This document shows, in pieces, positions 34,465-43,730 of a stretch of 64,000 bases of DNA (position 1 is the first letter of the stretch; every line of letters starts with the position of its first letter). Source of the DNA: JAJRXR01 sp041402005. GTDB taxonomy: Bacteria > Planctomycetota > Phycisphaerae > Phycisphaerales > UBA1924. The translations under genes and the position numbers were made by a program. The notes under the pieces were generated by a model. It saw nothing but the letters and a program-made list of their open reading frames with translations, was not told the origin of the DNA and did not search any database. The stretch spans positions 62,001-126,000 of the forward strand of contig JAWKTB010000006.1 of assembly GCA_041402005.1 (NCBI GenBank), in the 5' to 3' direction.

Positions 34465-35778
34465 ATGCCGTATTACACGAAGCTCGGAAACCTGCCCGCC
34501 AAGCGCCACGTCCAGTTCCGCAGGCCCGACGGCGCCCTCTACTCCGAGGAGTTGTTCGGCACCGAGGGCTTCGTCGGCCCCACCAGCACCCTCTACCACA
34601 TCCACCCCCCGACCCAGGTCAGCGGCTGGAAGTGCCTCTACAAGACCAAGCCCGAGTACGTCGAGACCGACGTCATGCGGATGCGCCACGCCCGCACCCA
34701 GGGCATGAAGCCCCAGGGCGACCCGGTGACCGGGCGGGTCGTGCTCTTCGGCAACACCGACGTCGAGATGTCCGTCTGCACGCCGAGCGAGAAGATGGAC
34801 TACCACTTCAAGAACGGGCAGGGCGACGAGTGCCTCTTCTTTCACTATGGGTCTGGCACGGCCTACACGATGTTCGGGACCGTCCGGTTCTGCAAGAAGG
34901 ACTACCTCGTCATCCCGAAGGGGACGATCTACCGGATCGAGTTCGATGAACGCCCTGACGATGGATCCGACGTCGAGGCGTTCAACGGGTATACGAAGCA
35001 GGAGATGCCGTATGGCAAGTTCGTGTGCTTCGAGACCTGCAACGCCAGCCACATCTTGCCGCCGCCCCGGTACCTCTCCAAGCAGACGAGTCAGTTCCTG
35101 GAGCACTCGCCGTACTGCGAGCGTGATCTGAAGCTGCCCGAGCTGCCCCTGACGTACGACGAGAAGGGGGAGTTCGAGGTGCGGATCAAGGCGCGCGACA
35201 GCGTGCACACGTACACGTACCCGTACCACCCGCTGGACGTCGTGGGCTGGGACGGGTGCTATTACCCCTACACGTTCAACATCGACGAGTTCTCGCCGAT
35301 CGTCGGCAAGCTGCACATGCCCCCGCCGATCCATCAGACGTTCGAGGGGCACAACTTCGTGATCTGCTCGTTCTGCCCGCGGATGCTGGACTTCCATCCC
35401 GAGGCGGTGCCGGTGCCCTACAACCACTCCAACATCGACTCGGACGAGATCCTGTACTACGTCGAGGGCAACTACAAGGCGAGGCGCGGCATCGAGTCGG
35501 GCTCGATCAGCGTGCACCCCCAGGGCATCCCGCACGGACCCCACCCGGGCACGGTCGAGGCGTCGCTGGGCGCCAAGTACACGAGCGAGCTGGCGGTGAT
35601 GTGCGACACGTTCCGCCCGATGTACCCGACCAAGGCGGCCCTTGGCATCGACGACCCGCACTACCCCGAGTCCTGGCGCCAGGACCACTTCGCCCCGGGC
35701 GAGGTGCGGTCCGCCAAGGCGCAGGACGAGGCCAAGGTCAATGGGCAGAAGGTGAAGACCGCCGACACCTGGGAATGA
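34465..35778 (+). CDS. hmgA: Homogentisate 1,2-dioxygenase
   Basis: Opens the ring of homogentisate in tyrosine/phenylalanine breakdown (437 aa, usual length). Iron ligands are visible: H321 and E328 in 'YNHSNIDSDEILYYVEGNY' and H357 in 'HPQGIPHGPHPG'. Further family text includes 'DGCYYPYTFNIDEFSPI' and 'HQTFEGHNFVICSFCPR'. The ATG at 34465 follows GAGGAA. No other tyrosine-degradation gene is within the window; the next gene is an unrelated secreted protein 40 bases on. Confidence 0.93.
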   Translation: MPYYTKLGNLPAKRHVQFRRPDGALYSEELFGTEGFVGPTSTLYHIHPPTQVSGWKCLYKTKPEYVETDVMRMRHARTQGMKPQGDPVTGRVVLFGNTDVEMSVCTPSEKMDYHFKNGQGDECLFFHYGSGTAYTMFGTVRFCKKDYLVIPKGTIYRIEFDERPDDGSDVEAFNGYTKQEMPYGKFVCFETCNASHILPPPRYLSKQTSQFLEHSPYCERDLKLPELPLTYDEKGEFEVRIKARDSVHTYTYPYHPLDVVGWDGCYYPYTFNIDEFSPIVGKLHMPPPIHQTFEGHNFVICSFCPRMLDFHPEAVPVPYNHSNIDSDEILYYVEGNYKARRGIESGSISVHPQGIPHGPHPGTVEASLGAKYTSELAVMCDTFRPMYPTKAALGIDDPHYPESWRQDHFAPGEVRSAKAQDEAKVNGQKVKTADTWE

Positions 35779-35818
35779 AGTTCGTGCGGCCGGCACGCCG
35801 GTCGAGAGGAGAGATCGG

Positions 35819-36871
35819 ATGCGTTGGAGACTGTGCGTTGTGACGGCGGTGCTGGTGTGCGCGCCGGCGATGGGGCAGAGCCTGCGGGTGATCGCCTCGG
35901 CGCCGGGGTCGGACGTGAACGTGCCCTCCACGGGCGCGACCGACGAGGTCACCTTCTCGGGTGTCGCCGAGCCCGTCGCGGGCTTCGGCGTCGTCGCCCG
36001 GTTCACCTCGCCCGTCGCGGACCAGCAGGACGGCCTCTACCCGTGGTCCTCGGACTTCGCGATGTTTGCCAGGGCGCCGGGCGCGCAGTTGGCCTTCTCC
36101 CCCACGCCGTGGTTCGGGGACCGGTCGTTCGTGGACTACCCGGTCTCGGACGCCTTCGGCGGGTTCTTCAACATCAACGGGAACGGGACGTGGACCGTCG
36201 CCTTCGACTCGGGCGTCGTCGCGCCCTTCGTCGCGGGGCTTCGGGAGGTGACCTACTACCTCCTCGCGGACACCAAGGACGTCACGTATGCGTACTCGGA
36301 CACGACCGGGCAAGGGAACTCCTGGAGCCGCCCGTACTTCATCGCGGGGGTCTCGGGTCTCGGGCCGGTGGACTATCACGAGCTGACGTTCCAGGTGAGT
36401 GAGTCCGGGCTGTACCGGTTCGAGAGCGTCCGGGACGACGGGGACGACCACTGGAGCTGTCTCTACGAGGGGGGTTTCGACGACGCGTCGCCCCTGGCGA
36501 ACCTGGTCGACTACGGCTTGGGCAACGGGTTCAGCCCGTTCAATATGCCGCGGGGAACGTCTCGCTTCTCGCAGCTTCTCTTCGCGGGCGAGACGTACCA
36601 CTGGGTGACGAGCCAGTGGGACTCGATCAGCCCGAACGGCCAGTTCACCAACACGATCGTTGGGCCTGGCGCCGTTGTGGTCGATGGGGGTGGGTGCAAC
36701 GGGGCGGACATCGCCGAGCCGTTCGGGCAGCTCGACTTCTCCGACGTGGTCGCGTTCCTGGTCGCGTTCGGGGCGATGGACCCGGCGGCGGACGTGGCGG
36801 CGCCGATCGGGCAGTGGGACTTCTCGGATGTCGTCGAGTTCCTGACGCTCTTCGCGCAGGGGTGCCCGTAA
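35819..36871 (+). CDS. Secreted protein with GC-type dockerin-like C-terminal repeats
   Basis: A 350-residue exported protein (signal MRWRLCVVTAVLVCAPAMG) with a good ribosome site (GGAGAGATCGG). Most of it is a beta-rich domain of unknown kind with many aromatic residues ('SSDFAMFARAPGAQLAFSP', 'GLYRFESVRDDGDDHW'). The C-terminus has two repeats, 'DIAEPFGQLDFSDVVAFL' and 'DVAAPIGQWDFSDVVEFL', ending in GCP. These match the repeats of the protein at 24687-25487 and identify the same surface-anchoring module. The N-terminal domains of the two proteins are unrelated. Confidence 0.85.
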   Translation: MRWRLCVVTAVLVCAPAMGQSLRVIASAPGSDVNVPSTGATDEVTFSGVAEPVAGFGVVARFTSPVADQQDGLYPWSSDFAMFARAPGAQLAFSPTPWFGDRSFVDYPVSDAFGGFFNINGNGTWTVAFDSGVVAPFVAGLREVTYYLLADTKDVTYAYSDTTGQGNSWSRPYFIAGVSGLGPVDYHELTFQVSESGLYRFESVRDDGDDHWSCLYEGGFDDASPLANLVDYGLGNGFSPFNMPRGTSRFSQLLFAGETYHWVTSQWDSISPNGQFTNTIVGPGAVVVDGGGCNGADIAEPFGQLDFSDVVAFLVAFGAMDPAADVAAPIGQWDFSDVVEFLTLFAQGCP

Positions 36872-36874
36872 GGA

Positions 36875-37384
36875 TCATGCGGCGGCGGGCACGCCCTCGG
36901 CGATGCGCTCGGCCTGCTCTCGCAGGCGGTCGAGGTAGGGCGTTTCCTTCGAGCTGCCCAGACGCGTGATCAGCCAGATCAACGCGCGGAAGGGGAGCGG
37001 GATCGGCGCCCGGGAGAGGTCGATCGTCTGACGCAAGCGGACGCCTTTGCTCGTCTTGGCCAGCTCGTAGAGGACGCGGACCTCGCCGGCGGTCAGATCC
37101 GTGGTCTTCATCGCGTACTGGACGCGGAGGGGCTCCTCGACCGCGAGGACCTCGACGTCGTACTCGTGGTCGCGGGCGCCCATGTGGAACGTCATGCGGT
37201 ACCGCTCGCCCGCGCCGACCGTCTGACGACGCTCGCGATCCACGCCGACGATCTTCGGGTTCCACGCCGACTCCATGACCGGGTCGGCGACGAAGGGCCA
37301 GACGACCTCGGGCGGGGCGGCGATGTCGATCGACTCACGCAGCTTCACGCGGGCGAGATCGGCCCCGGGCGGCGTCGTGTTCAC
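36875..37384 (-). CDS. SRPBCC (START-like) family protein
   Basis: A 169-residue soluble protein. The START/polyketide-cyclase pattern is clear: 'ESIDIAAPPEVVWPFVADPVMESAWNPKI', a middle strand 'YRMTFHMGARDHEYDVEVLAVEEPLRVQY', and a C-terminal helix 'YLDRLREQAERIAEG'. A hydrophobic patch (PLPFRALIWLITRLG) precedes the last helix. Members bind hydrophobic ligands or act as small-molecule cyclases or chaperones; nothing here fixes the ligand. Its stop is four bases from the convergent dockerin gene. Confidence 0.85.
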   Translation of the reverse strand: MNTTPPGADLARVKLRESIDIAAPPEVVWPFVADPVMESAWNPKIVGVDRERRQTVGAGERYRMTFHMGARDHEYDVEVLAVEEPLRVQYAMKTTDLTAGEVRVLYELAKTSKGVRLRQTIDLSRAPIPLPFRALIWLITRLGSSKETPYLDRLREQAERIAEGVPAAA

Positions 37385-37461
37385 GCCGATCGGTGGGTCC
37401 GATCAGTGCGTGACGCCACGCCGACGGTCTGCAACGCGTGGGGAAGGCCCCGGGGTCCGGA

Positions 37462-38025
37462 TCAGGCGTAGCTGTACTTGGGCTGCCACCCGTCGGCGCC
37501 GCCCTCGAGCAGATCGAGCATGGGCCAGACGGCGCAGAAGTCGTCGCCGGGGCCGAACGGGGCCGAGCCGGTCCTGACGATCGTGCCGTCGGCGTTCTTG
37601 TGGAAGGCGGAGACGCCCGGCCAGGGCTTGCCCTCCGGCGAGGCGAAACCCATGTCCTTGGCGAAGCTCGAGCCGGCGCCGGAGACGACGGGGTAGTTCC
37701 AGCCGCGTGATTCCGAGAACTCGCGCGCCCTGGCCGGCTCGTCGTTGGAGCACAGGACGAACGAGGCGCGATCGAGCAGGTGTGGGGCGTACCCCGTGAA
37801 GCCGTCGGCCCAGAGGGTGCAGTACACGCACCCCTTGCCCATGTTGTGCACGACGAGCAGATCGTCCTTGCCCGCGAACAGCTCGGAGAGGCGCACAGGC
37901 GAGGCGTCGGCGCGCCGGAGCTGGTAGTCCTGGACCGGCTCGGGCCCCGCGGCACGCCTCGCCTCGGTCAGTTCCTTCTTCAGCTCGTCGATCCGGCGCA
38001 GCAGCTCGTTGATCTTGTCGCTCAT
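37462..38025 (-). CDS. DUF899 thioredoxin-like protein
   Basis: A 187-residue protein. The start at 38025 has GGGAGG upstream. An N-terminal coiled segment (INELLRRIDELKKELTEARR) precedes a thioredoxin-like fold with 'DLLVVHNMGKGCVYCTLWADGF', in which CVYC is the CxxC site. 'FVLCSNDEP', 'GAGSSFAKDMGFASPEG' and 'VSAFHKNADGTIVRTG' follow. This is the DUF899 family, related to peroxiredoxin-like proteins. A redox function is likely, but no partner is evident. Confidence 0.85.
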   Translation of the reverse strand: MSDKINELLRRIDELKKELTEARRAAGPEPVQDYQLRRADASPVRLSELFAGKDDLLVVHNMGKGCVYCTLWADGFTGYAPHLLDRASFVLCSNDEPARAREFSESRGWNYPVVSGAGSSFAKDMGFASPEGKPWPGVSAFHKNADGTIVRTGSAPFGPGDDFCAVWPMLDLLEGGADGWQPKYSYA

Positions 38026-38257
38026 GGCGGGCCTCCCGTGTCCGCCCGATCGTAGTGGGGCGCCGCCGACAGGATCGGCGCCACCCGCACAAGCCGTTTT
38101 CTCGCGTCCGCACAGCCCCTCCCGTCCTCGCACCCCGAACGCGACATGACGCTCGACGCCCCGTTGGCTGGCGTGCCATTGGCGTCGGTGTACGTTCGAG
38201 GTGGAGAGACCGGATCCAGCGATCCGGCGAGAGAGACATTCCAAGAGAGGACGTGAG

Positions 38258-39061
38258 ATGAACCCCAAGAGAATTGGCGTCGGCGGCGCCCTCGCGCTCG
38301 CCGCGGGCATGGCCTTTGCACCCTCGTCGGCCCTCGCCGACATCACCGGCTCGCTCGGCTTCGAGAACGCCGAGACCTCCGCCGCCGGCGTCACCCCCGT
38401 CAACGGCGGCGCGGTCGGCTCCCAGTTCCTGTCCACCACCGGCATGGCCTTCGGCATCGACGCGAACCTCGACGGCGTCTTCGACGCCGGCGTCACCCCC
38501 GTCCTCAGCCAGGTCGGCTGGCAGTCCAACATCCCCGAGAACGACGTCCAGGACGCCTACTGGAGCCAGATCAACGGCGACTTCGACAGCGCCCGCCCCG
38601 GCTTCGAGGGACAGCTCGGCGATTGGTTCCTCCGCACCAAGACCACCGTCGAGCCCGAGCCCGGCCCGCTGCTCGTCCTCTTCGACGTCCCCGTCTACAT
38701 GGCCTCCGGCGAGATCTGGGACATCGACGGTCTGCCCGACGAGGAGAGCATCTACTTCGGCACCGAGCAGTTCCTCGTCTCCGCCCTCGACGCCGGCGGC
38801 AACGTGATCGACACGATCCTCTCGCCCCTGGGCGCCTCGGATGATCCTGAGCAGAGCCTCGACTCCGCCCCCTGGACCTGGACGTTCACCCACGGCACGG
38901 ACGACATCCACGGCGTCCGGATCGAGTTCGTCGGTCAGCGTGAGCTGGGCGCCGGCTACGGGTACGACAACTTCGCGTGGGCCTCGACGGTCCCCGCGCC
39001 CTCCACGCTGGCGCCTCTCGCGGCACTGGGCCTGGGTGGCATGCGTCGTCGGCGTCGCTAA
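38258..39061 (+). CDS. Exported protein with PEP-CTERM-like sorting tail
   Basis: A 267-residue protein. Signal peptide: 'MNPKRIGVGGALALAAGMAF' followed by APSSALA. The body is acidic and beta-rich with no known catalytic motif. The C-terminus has the tripartite sorting form: 'VPAPSTL', a hydrophobic helix (APLAALGLGGM) and an arginine run (RRRRR). Such tails are recognised by exosortase-like systems in planctomycetes. It is monocistronic and ends in a strong hairpin. Confidence 0.83.
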   Translation: MNPKRIGVGGALALAAGMAFAPSSALADITGSLGFENAETSAAGVTPVNGGAVGSQFLSTTGMAFGIDANLDGVFDAGVTPVLSQVGWQSNIPENDVQDAYWSQINGDFDSARPGFEGQLGDWFLRTKTTVEPEPGPLLVLFDVPVYMASGEIWDIDGLPDEESIYFGTEQFLVSALDAGGNVIDTILSPLGASDDPEQSLDSAPWTWTFTHGTDDIHGVRIEFVGQRELGAGYGYDNFAWASTVPAPSTLAPLAALGLGGMRRRRR

Positions 39062-39105
39062 CGCCTGAGCGTCCTCGCGAATCGTCTGTCTCGACACCAC
39101 TCCCC

Positions 39106-39138
39106 GGGCGACGCGCCAGCGGCGCGTCGCCCGTTTTT
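39106..39138. terminator. Hairpin terminator between PEP-CTERM gene and rpoD
   Basis: A 12-bp perfect stem (GGGCGACGCGCC / GGCGCGTCGCCC) with loop AGC, followed on the plus strand by GTTTTT. It terminates the exported-protein gene and abuts the convergent rpoD stop. Confidence 0.88.
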
Positions 39139-41018
39139 CATGCGCCCGGCATCGCCTCGGGTGGGGTCTGGCGCCCGGCCGCCATGTCCACGAAGCCCTC
39201 GAGCTTGCGGGCACGGACCGGGTGCTGCAGCTTGCGGATCGCCTTGGCCTCGACCTGGCGGACGCGCTCGCGGGTGACCTTGAAGATCCGCCCGACCTCC
39301 TCCAGCGTGTAGGTGTACCCGTCCCCGATGCCGTACCGGAGCTTGATGATCTCCCGCTCGCGGTAGGTCAGCGTCTTGAGGACCTGCTCGATGCGGTTCT
39401 TGAGCATGTCCTGGGCGGCGGACTCGTCCGGCGCGGACTGGTTCGTGTCCTCGATGAAGTCGCCGAAGTACGAATCCTCGCTCTCGCCGACCGGGCGGTC
39501 CAGGCTGACGGGGTGACGCGAGATCTTCATGACCCGACGGGTCTCGGAGATGCTCATCCCCGCCCGCTCAGCCAGCTCCTCCATCGTCGGCTCCACGCCC
39601 GACTCCTGCAGGGCCGCCTTCTGGATGTTCCGCAGCTTGGTCATCGTCTCGATCATGTGGACCGGGATGCGGATTGTCCGCGCGTGGTCCGCGATGGCCC
39701 GCGTGATCGCCTGGCGGATCCACCACGTCGCGTAGGTCGAGAACTTGTAGCCCCGCTTGTACTCGTACTTGTCCACGGCGCGCATCAGGCCCGTGTTGCC
39801 CTCCTGGATGACGTCCAGGAAGGAGAGCCCGCGGTTGCGGTACTTCTTGGCGATCGAGACGACGAGGCGGAGGTTGCCGCCAGACAGACGCGCTTGGCCT
39901 GCTCGTACTCCCAGAAGACGGTGCCGATGGCCTGGACGCGGTCTTGAGTTCGGGCCCTCGAGCACGAGGCGTCGCAGGCCGTCGAGCTCCTCGCGGATCA
40001 CCTCGACGTCGTCCGGGTCGTACTTCTTGGGCTTCTTCTCGGCGTCGGCGGCCCGGGCGGCCAGATCGTCCATCTTCGCGCTGATCGACTTGAGCTTGCG
40101 CATCAGGGGGATGATCCGCCCGGTGCGCAGGCACAGCTCCTCGACGAGGGCGGCGATGCGACGACGACGGATCTCGACCTGCTTGCGGATCGCGTTCTTG
40201 CGTGCCGCGCCCGCGGCGCCGCGGGGCTGGGCCTGCATCTCCTCCCAATCCGCCCGGTTCTTCTCGAGCAGACGCTCGATCGTGGGCAGGTTGGCGGGGA
40301 TGCGGGCCGCGAGGATGTCCTTGTGGTTCTCCTCCGCCGTCGAGATCCGCATCGTCCGGTCGAAGGGCAGCTCGCCCCGGTCGACCATCTTCAGGATCTC
40401 CACCGCCTGCATGACGATGTAGTCACTCTCGAGGCAACGACGACGGAAGATCATCCGCGTCGTCTCGATCTTCTTGGCCAGGCGGATCTCCTCCTCACGC
40501 GTCAGCAGCGGGATCGTGCCCATCTGCGTGAGGTACATCCGCACCGGGTCGTCGATGCGGCGCGAGGAGTTGTCCTCGGCGACCGCCTCCTCGAGATCAC
40601 GCTGGACGGTCTCGGCGTCCATCGCCTCTGCCTCGGCGACGTCGGCCTGGGCCTGAGCGTCGGAGGCGCCGTTGAGGTGGTGGGGGGCGTTCATCCGGGC
40701 CCGGACCTGCTCCGACTCGTCGCGCAGGCCGCCGGCGACGCTCATCGCGCGGAAACGACGCGGGAGCACGTTGGGCTCGTTGATGTCGGCGTCCGACTTG
40801 GAGCGGCTCTTGCCGGCCCGGTAGACGCGGGCGCGGTAGGACATCTCGTCGATGAGCTCGACGCCGTGACGGTCGATGAGCACGAGCAGCTCGTCGACGC
40901 GAACCGGGTCGACCCATTCGTCGGGGAGTGTGTTGTTGAGTTCCTCGTAGCTGAGCCAGCCTCGCTTCTCGCCGAGGCGGATCAGTTCTGCCAGTGCCGG
41001 GTGGAGGTTGCTGATCAC
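39138..41018 (-). CDS. rpoD: Primary sigma factor RpoD (three compensating 1-base deletions near 39889-39952)
   Basis: Housekeeping sigma-70 (about 627 aa when corrected). The GTG at 41018 follows AAGGAG at 8 bases. Region 1.2 'RIDDPVRMYLTQMGTIPLLTREEEIRLAKKIE', region 2 'NLRLVVSIAKKYRNRGLSFLDVIQEGN' and 'FSTYATWWIRQAITRA', and region 4 'YTLEEVGRIFKVTRERVRQVEAKA' are all present. Just before region 2.1 the frame is disturbed. The sensible text GPELKT and then RVQAIGTVFWEYEQAKR lies in the two other frames, and the original frame resumes at LSGGNLRLVV. Three missing bases restore it, so these are probably sequence errors. dnaG lies 74 bases upstream, as in the classical dnaG-rpoD operon. Confidence 0.9.
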   Translation of the reverse strand: MISNLHPALAELIRLGEKRGWLSYEELNNTLPDEWVDPVRVDELLVLIDRHGVELIDEMSYRARVYRAGKSRSKSDADINEPNVLPRRFRAMSVAGGLRDESEQVRARMNAPHHLNGASDAQAQADVAEAEAMDAETVQRDLEEAVAEDNSSRRIDDPVRMYLTQMGTIPLLTREEEIRLAKKIETTRMIFRRRCLESDYIVMQAVEILKMVDRGELPFDRTMRISTAEENHKDILAARIPANLPTIERLLEKNRADWEEMQAQPRGAAGAARKNAIRKQVEIRRRRIAALVEELCLRTGRIIPLMRKLKSISAKMDDLAARAADAEKKPKKYDPDDVEVIREELDGLRRLVLEGPNSRPRPGHRHRLLGVRAGQARLSGGNLRLVVSIAKKYRNRGLSFLDVIQEGNTGLMRAVDKYEYKRGYKFSTYATWWIRQAITRAIADHARTIRIPVHMIETMTKLRNIQKAALQESGVEPTMEELAERAGMSISETRRVMKISRHPVSLDRPVGESEDSYFGDFIEDTNQSAPDESAAQDMLKNRIEQVLKTLTYREREIIKLRYGIGDGYTYTLEEVGRIFKVTRERVRQVEAKAIRKLQHPVRARKLEGFVDMAAGRQTPPEAMPGA

Positions 41019-41091
41019 GGACGTCGCTCCTTCACCGAATCCCTGGTGAGCGCCCCAGCCGTCTGGACGACGGGGGCATTGTTGGCCTCTC

Positions 41092-42978
41092 TCACTCGGC
41101 GAGCAGCCTTGCCCGCCGATTTGCTCCGACCTCTTGATGCACCCGGCGGAGGGACTCGAGCCTCGCCAGGTCTTCCTTGGACTGATTCTCGCCGCCCGAG
41201 CCCGGGTCATCCTCGCCCGAGGCGGTCTGCGCCGACGTGGACGCGAGCAGATCGTCGCACCGCAGGCGGTCGAGGCAGTCGCGCCACAGGGCGTGCCGAC
41301 GCTCGCCCGTGTTGTCGCACGCGAGCGACACCGCCCGCTCGAGCTCGACCGCCGTCGCCTGGATCTCGGGGGTCTCCAGCTCCGAGAGCGTCTCGGAGAG
41401 ACTGGGCGCCCGCCCCTCCTCGGTCAGCAGGTGCACCGCGTCGGCGACCGCCCGCAGCGCGGGAGCGTCGAACCGGTCGGTCGCGACCAGCAACCGCTCC
41501 TCTTCATGAAGCGAGAGCCAGAGCGAGGGCTCCGCGAGGATGCACCCGAGCAGCGACTCGCGGGCGCCCAGGGCGCGCCCCAGCACGTTCTTGGGCTCGA
41601 TCGACGGCTCGGGGCGGGCATGACGCCGCCCGCCGGGGACCGCCTCGCGGACCGTCGCCTCGTCCACGCCAGCGATCTCGGCGATCCGACGCAGGATCAG
41701 GCGCCGACGCATCGGGCGGACTCTGTCCAGGCCCAGCTCGCCCAGGCGGGCGAGTTCCTCGGTCAGCACGCGCGAGGTTTCGGCGATCCCCGCGCCACGC
41801 AGGCGATCTCGCAGGCGGGCGAAACGGAACTCGAGCAGGTCCGTCGCGCGCTTGATGACGCGGGCGAAGTCGGCGCCGCCCTCCTCGCTCTTGAGCAGCT
41901 CATCGGGGTCCTTATACGACTTGCCTGCCTCATCTGGGACGACGCTCGCGATCGAGGCGACGCGGATGTCGATCTCCTCGTTGAACATCACCTCGAGGGC
42001 CCGGTCGGCCGCCCGCTGACCCGCGTCGTCCGCGTCGAAGAGGAGGACGACCGTGTCGCACAGGCGTCGGAGGACCGTCGCGTGCTGGATCGTCAGGGCC
42101 GTGCCCAGCGTCCCGACGACGTTCGTGAAGCCGGCCTGATGGCAGGCGATGACGTCGGTGTACCCCTCGACGACGACGGCGAGGCGCTCGGACTGGATGG
42201 ACCGGGCCGCCTGGTGGAGCCCGAACAGGGTCTTCGACTTGTTGAAGACCGGGGTCTCGGGGCTGTTGAGGTACTTGGGCTCGTCGGCGTCGTCGATGCG
42301 CCGGGCGCCGAAGGCGATGACGCGCCCGGTCGGGTGCTCGTGGATCGGGAAGACGAGACGGTTGCGGAGGGCGTCGTACTGACCGCCGTTGTCACGCAGC
42401 TTGAGCAGCCCCGCGTCGAGGTAGGGTCGGATGTCGCGACCCTTGGCCTGGAGGGTGGCGAGCAGGCCGTCCCAGCGGTCCGGGCTGGCGCCGATCGCGA
42501 AGGCGTCGACCATGTCCGGGCTGATGCCGCGACGTTCGACGAGCTTGCGGGCCGCGATGCCGTGCTCGGGGTGCGAGAGGATCGCGCGGAAGAAGTCCGC
42601 GGCGACCTTGTTCGCGTCGATGATCGCCCCCCGGTCGGACCCCCCCGAACCAGGGGCGGCGCTCGGCGTTGGCGCCCGCCTGGTCAGCTCGATCCCCGCC
42701 CGCTCGGCGAGAAACTCGAGCGCCTCGCGGAAGTCCATGTGGTGGTACCGCTGGACGAACGTGAAGACGTCCCCCCCGGCGCCACAGACGAAGCAGTGGA
42801 AGATCTGCTTGTGGGGCACCACGCTCATCGACGGGTTGTGGTCGTCGTGGAACGGGCAGAGGCAGACGTACTCGCGCCCCTTGGGCTTGAGCGTGACGTG
42901 CTCGCCGATGACGGCGGCGATCTCCGACGCGTCGCGCACGCGCTGGCGATCGTCGAGCTGTTGGCCCGCCCCGTTCAT
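41092..42978 (-). CDS. dnaG: DNA primase
   Basis: Makes RNA primers at the replication fork (628 aa). The CHC2 zinc finger uses C41, H44, C62 and C65 ('CPFHDDHNPSMSV' and 'FHCFVCG'). The catalytic core has 'LRNRLVFPIHEHPTGRVIAFGARRI', 'KYLNSPETPVFNKSKTLFGL', and TOPRIM residues in 'VVVEGYTDVIACHQAGF' and 'LLFDADDAGQRAADRA'. A divergent helicase-binding C-terminus follows. Its stop lies 74 bases before the rpoD start, so the two probably share a transcript. A 445-base region lies upstream. Confidence 0.94.
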   Translation of the reverse strand: MNGAGQQLDDRQRVRDASEIAAVIGEHVTLKPKGREYVCLCPFHDDHNPSMSVVPHKQIFHCFVCGAGGDVFTFVQRYHHMDFREALEFLAERAGIELTRRAPTPSAAPGSGGSDRGAIIDANKVAADFFRAILSHPEHGIAARKLVERRGISPDMVDAFAIGASPDRWDGLLATLQAKGRDIRPYLDAGLLKLRDNGGQYDALRNRLVFPIHEHPTGRVIAFGARRIDDADEPKYLNSPETPVFNKSKTLFGLHQAARSIQSERLAVVVEGYTDVIACHQAGFTNVVGTLGTALTIQHATVLRRLCDTVVLLFDADDAGQRAADRALEVMFNEEIDIRVASIASVVPDEAGKSYKDPDELLKSEEGGADFARVIKRATDLLEFRFARLRDRLRGAGIAETSRVLTEELARLGELGLDRVRPMRRRLILRRIAEIAGVDEATVREAVPGGRRHARPEPSIEPKNVLGRALGARESLLGCILAEPSLWLSLHEEERLLVATDRFDAPALRAVADAVHLLTEEGRAPSLSETLSELETPEIQATAVELERAVSLACDNTGERRHALWRDCLDRLRCDDLLASTSAQTASGEDDPGSGGENQSKEDLARLESLRRVHQEVGANRRARLLAE

Positions 42979-43423
42979 TCTCTCGCGACCCCCGTCACGT
43001 CCATGCGCACGGCGACAGCGACGGGCCCGCGCCCGCTCGCCACATCCCTCACTCAGTCACGTACACCGGCATATGCAAATGCGCCGCCCATACCCCTTCA
43101 CGGCCCACGAGAAGTGGCCGAGACTCGACGAACACGCGAAGCACGGCGAAGAGCACAAAGTTGCCGCTGCTGGTCGTTCGCCCGGTTGGGGGTTGATCGT
43201 GCGGGCATTCCTGGCCCGTGGCCAGCCCGAGATCCCTGGTCGGTGCGACGCCTGTCAGACTGGGAAAAGGCTAGCACGTGGCGCGGTTGAATCAACCAAG
43301 CGGGCGGATCGGCGCCCAGATCGCCCTCAGGGCCCTCTCGGACGCGTCCGGGAACCGTGCTCGCGAGTGCTCTCGGACGCCTGCCGGTTGGCGATCGCGG
43401 CCCTGGGAAGGTACAACCCCAGG
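42979..43423. other. 445-base intergenic region between dnaG and acylphosphatase
   Basis: Divergent promoter region. On the minus strand TTGATT (43287-43292) and TAGCCT (43268-43273) are 13 bases apart edge to edge, a poor spacing, so I do not call a promoter. I see no tRNA, known riboswitch or convincing ORF. Compared with its surroundings, the part at 43070-43160 is slightly AT-richer. Confidence 0.5.
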
Positions 43424-43693
43424 GTGGAACGGCGTGTGGTCAGCTTCCGGGGCAGGGTGCAGGGCGTCGGCTTCCGGGCGACCTGTGTCGCCCTCTCACG
43501 TCGCTTCGACGTCAGCGGGTGGGTCCGCAACGAGTCGGACGGGTCGGTCCGTCTCGAGGCCCAGGGCGACCCTGACGACGTCGAGGCGTTCGTTCACGCG
43601 GTGCTCGACGAGATGGGGGACTACATCTCCGGGCACGACGCCGAGCCCGCGCCGATCGTCGGGGGCGAGGCCGGCTTCGACATCCGGCGCTAG
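43424..43693 (+). CDS. acyP: Acylphosphatase
   Basis: An 89-residue acylphosphatase that hydrolyses carboxyl-phosphate bonds. The signature 'GRVQGVGFRATCVALSRRF' gives the phosphate-binding loop and catalytic Arg. 'VSGWVRNESDGSVRLEAQG' supplies the catalytic Asn, and 'AFVHAVLDEM' the second helix. GTG at 43424 is the only start that gives the normal length. GGAAGG lies upstream at a slightly long spacing. It is followed after 37 bases by a HAD phosphatase. Confidence 0.92.
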   Translation: MERRVVSFRGRVQGVGFRATCVALSRRFDVSGWVRNESDGSVRLEAQGDPDDVEAFVHAVLDEMGDYISGHDAEPAPIVGGEAGFDIRR

Positions 43694-43730
43694 CGTCCTG
43701 CCCGCGACCGTGCGGGAGACGGGGGCCGGC

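Noticed and set aside
33466..36006. Very long upstream extension of the PhzF gene
   Set aside because: Only the last 266 residues match the family; the rest is antisense to homogentisate dioxygenase.
39889..39952. Programmed frameshifting in rpoD
   Set aside because: Three separate shifts in one direction would be needed, with no slippery sites; sequencing deletions are simpler.
41134..43290. Plus-strand open frame of 718 aa opposite dnaG
   Set aside because: dnaG on the other strand has zinc-finger and TOPRIM motifs; this frame has none.
42979..43423. Structured RNA in the dnaG upstream region
   Set aside because: I could not find a tRNA, known riboswitch core, 6S or SRP-like fold; the candidate promoter has poor spacing.
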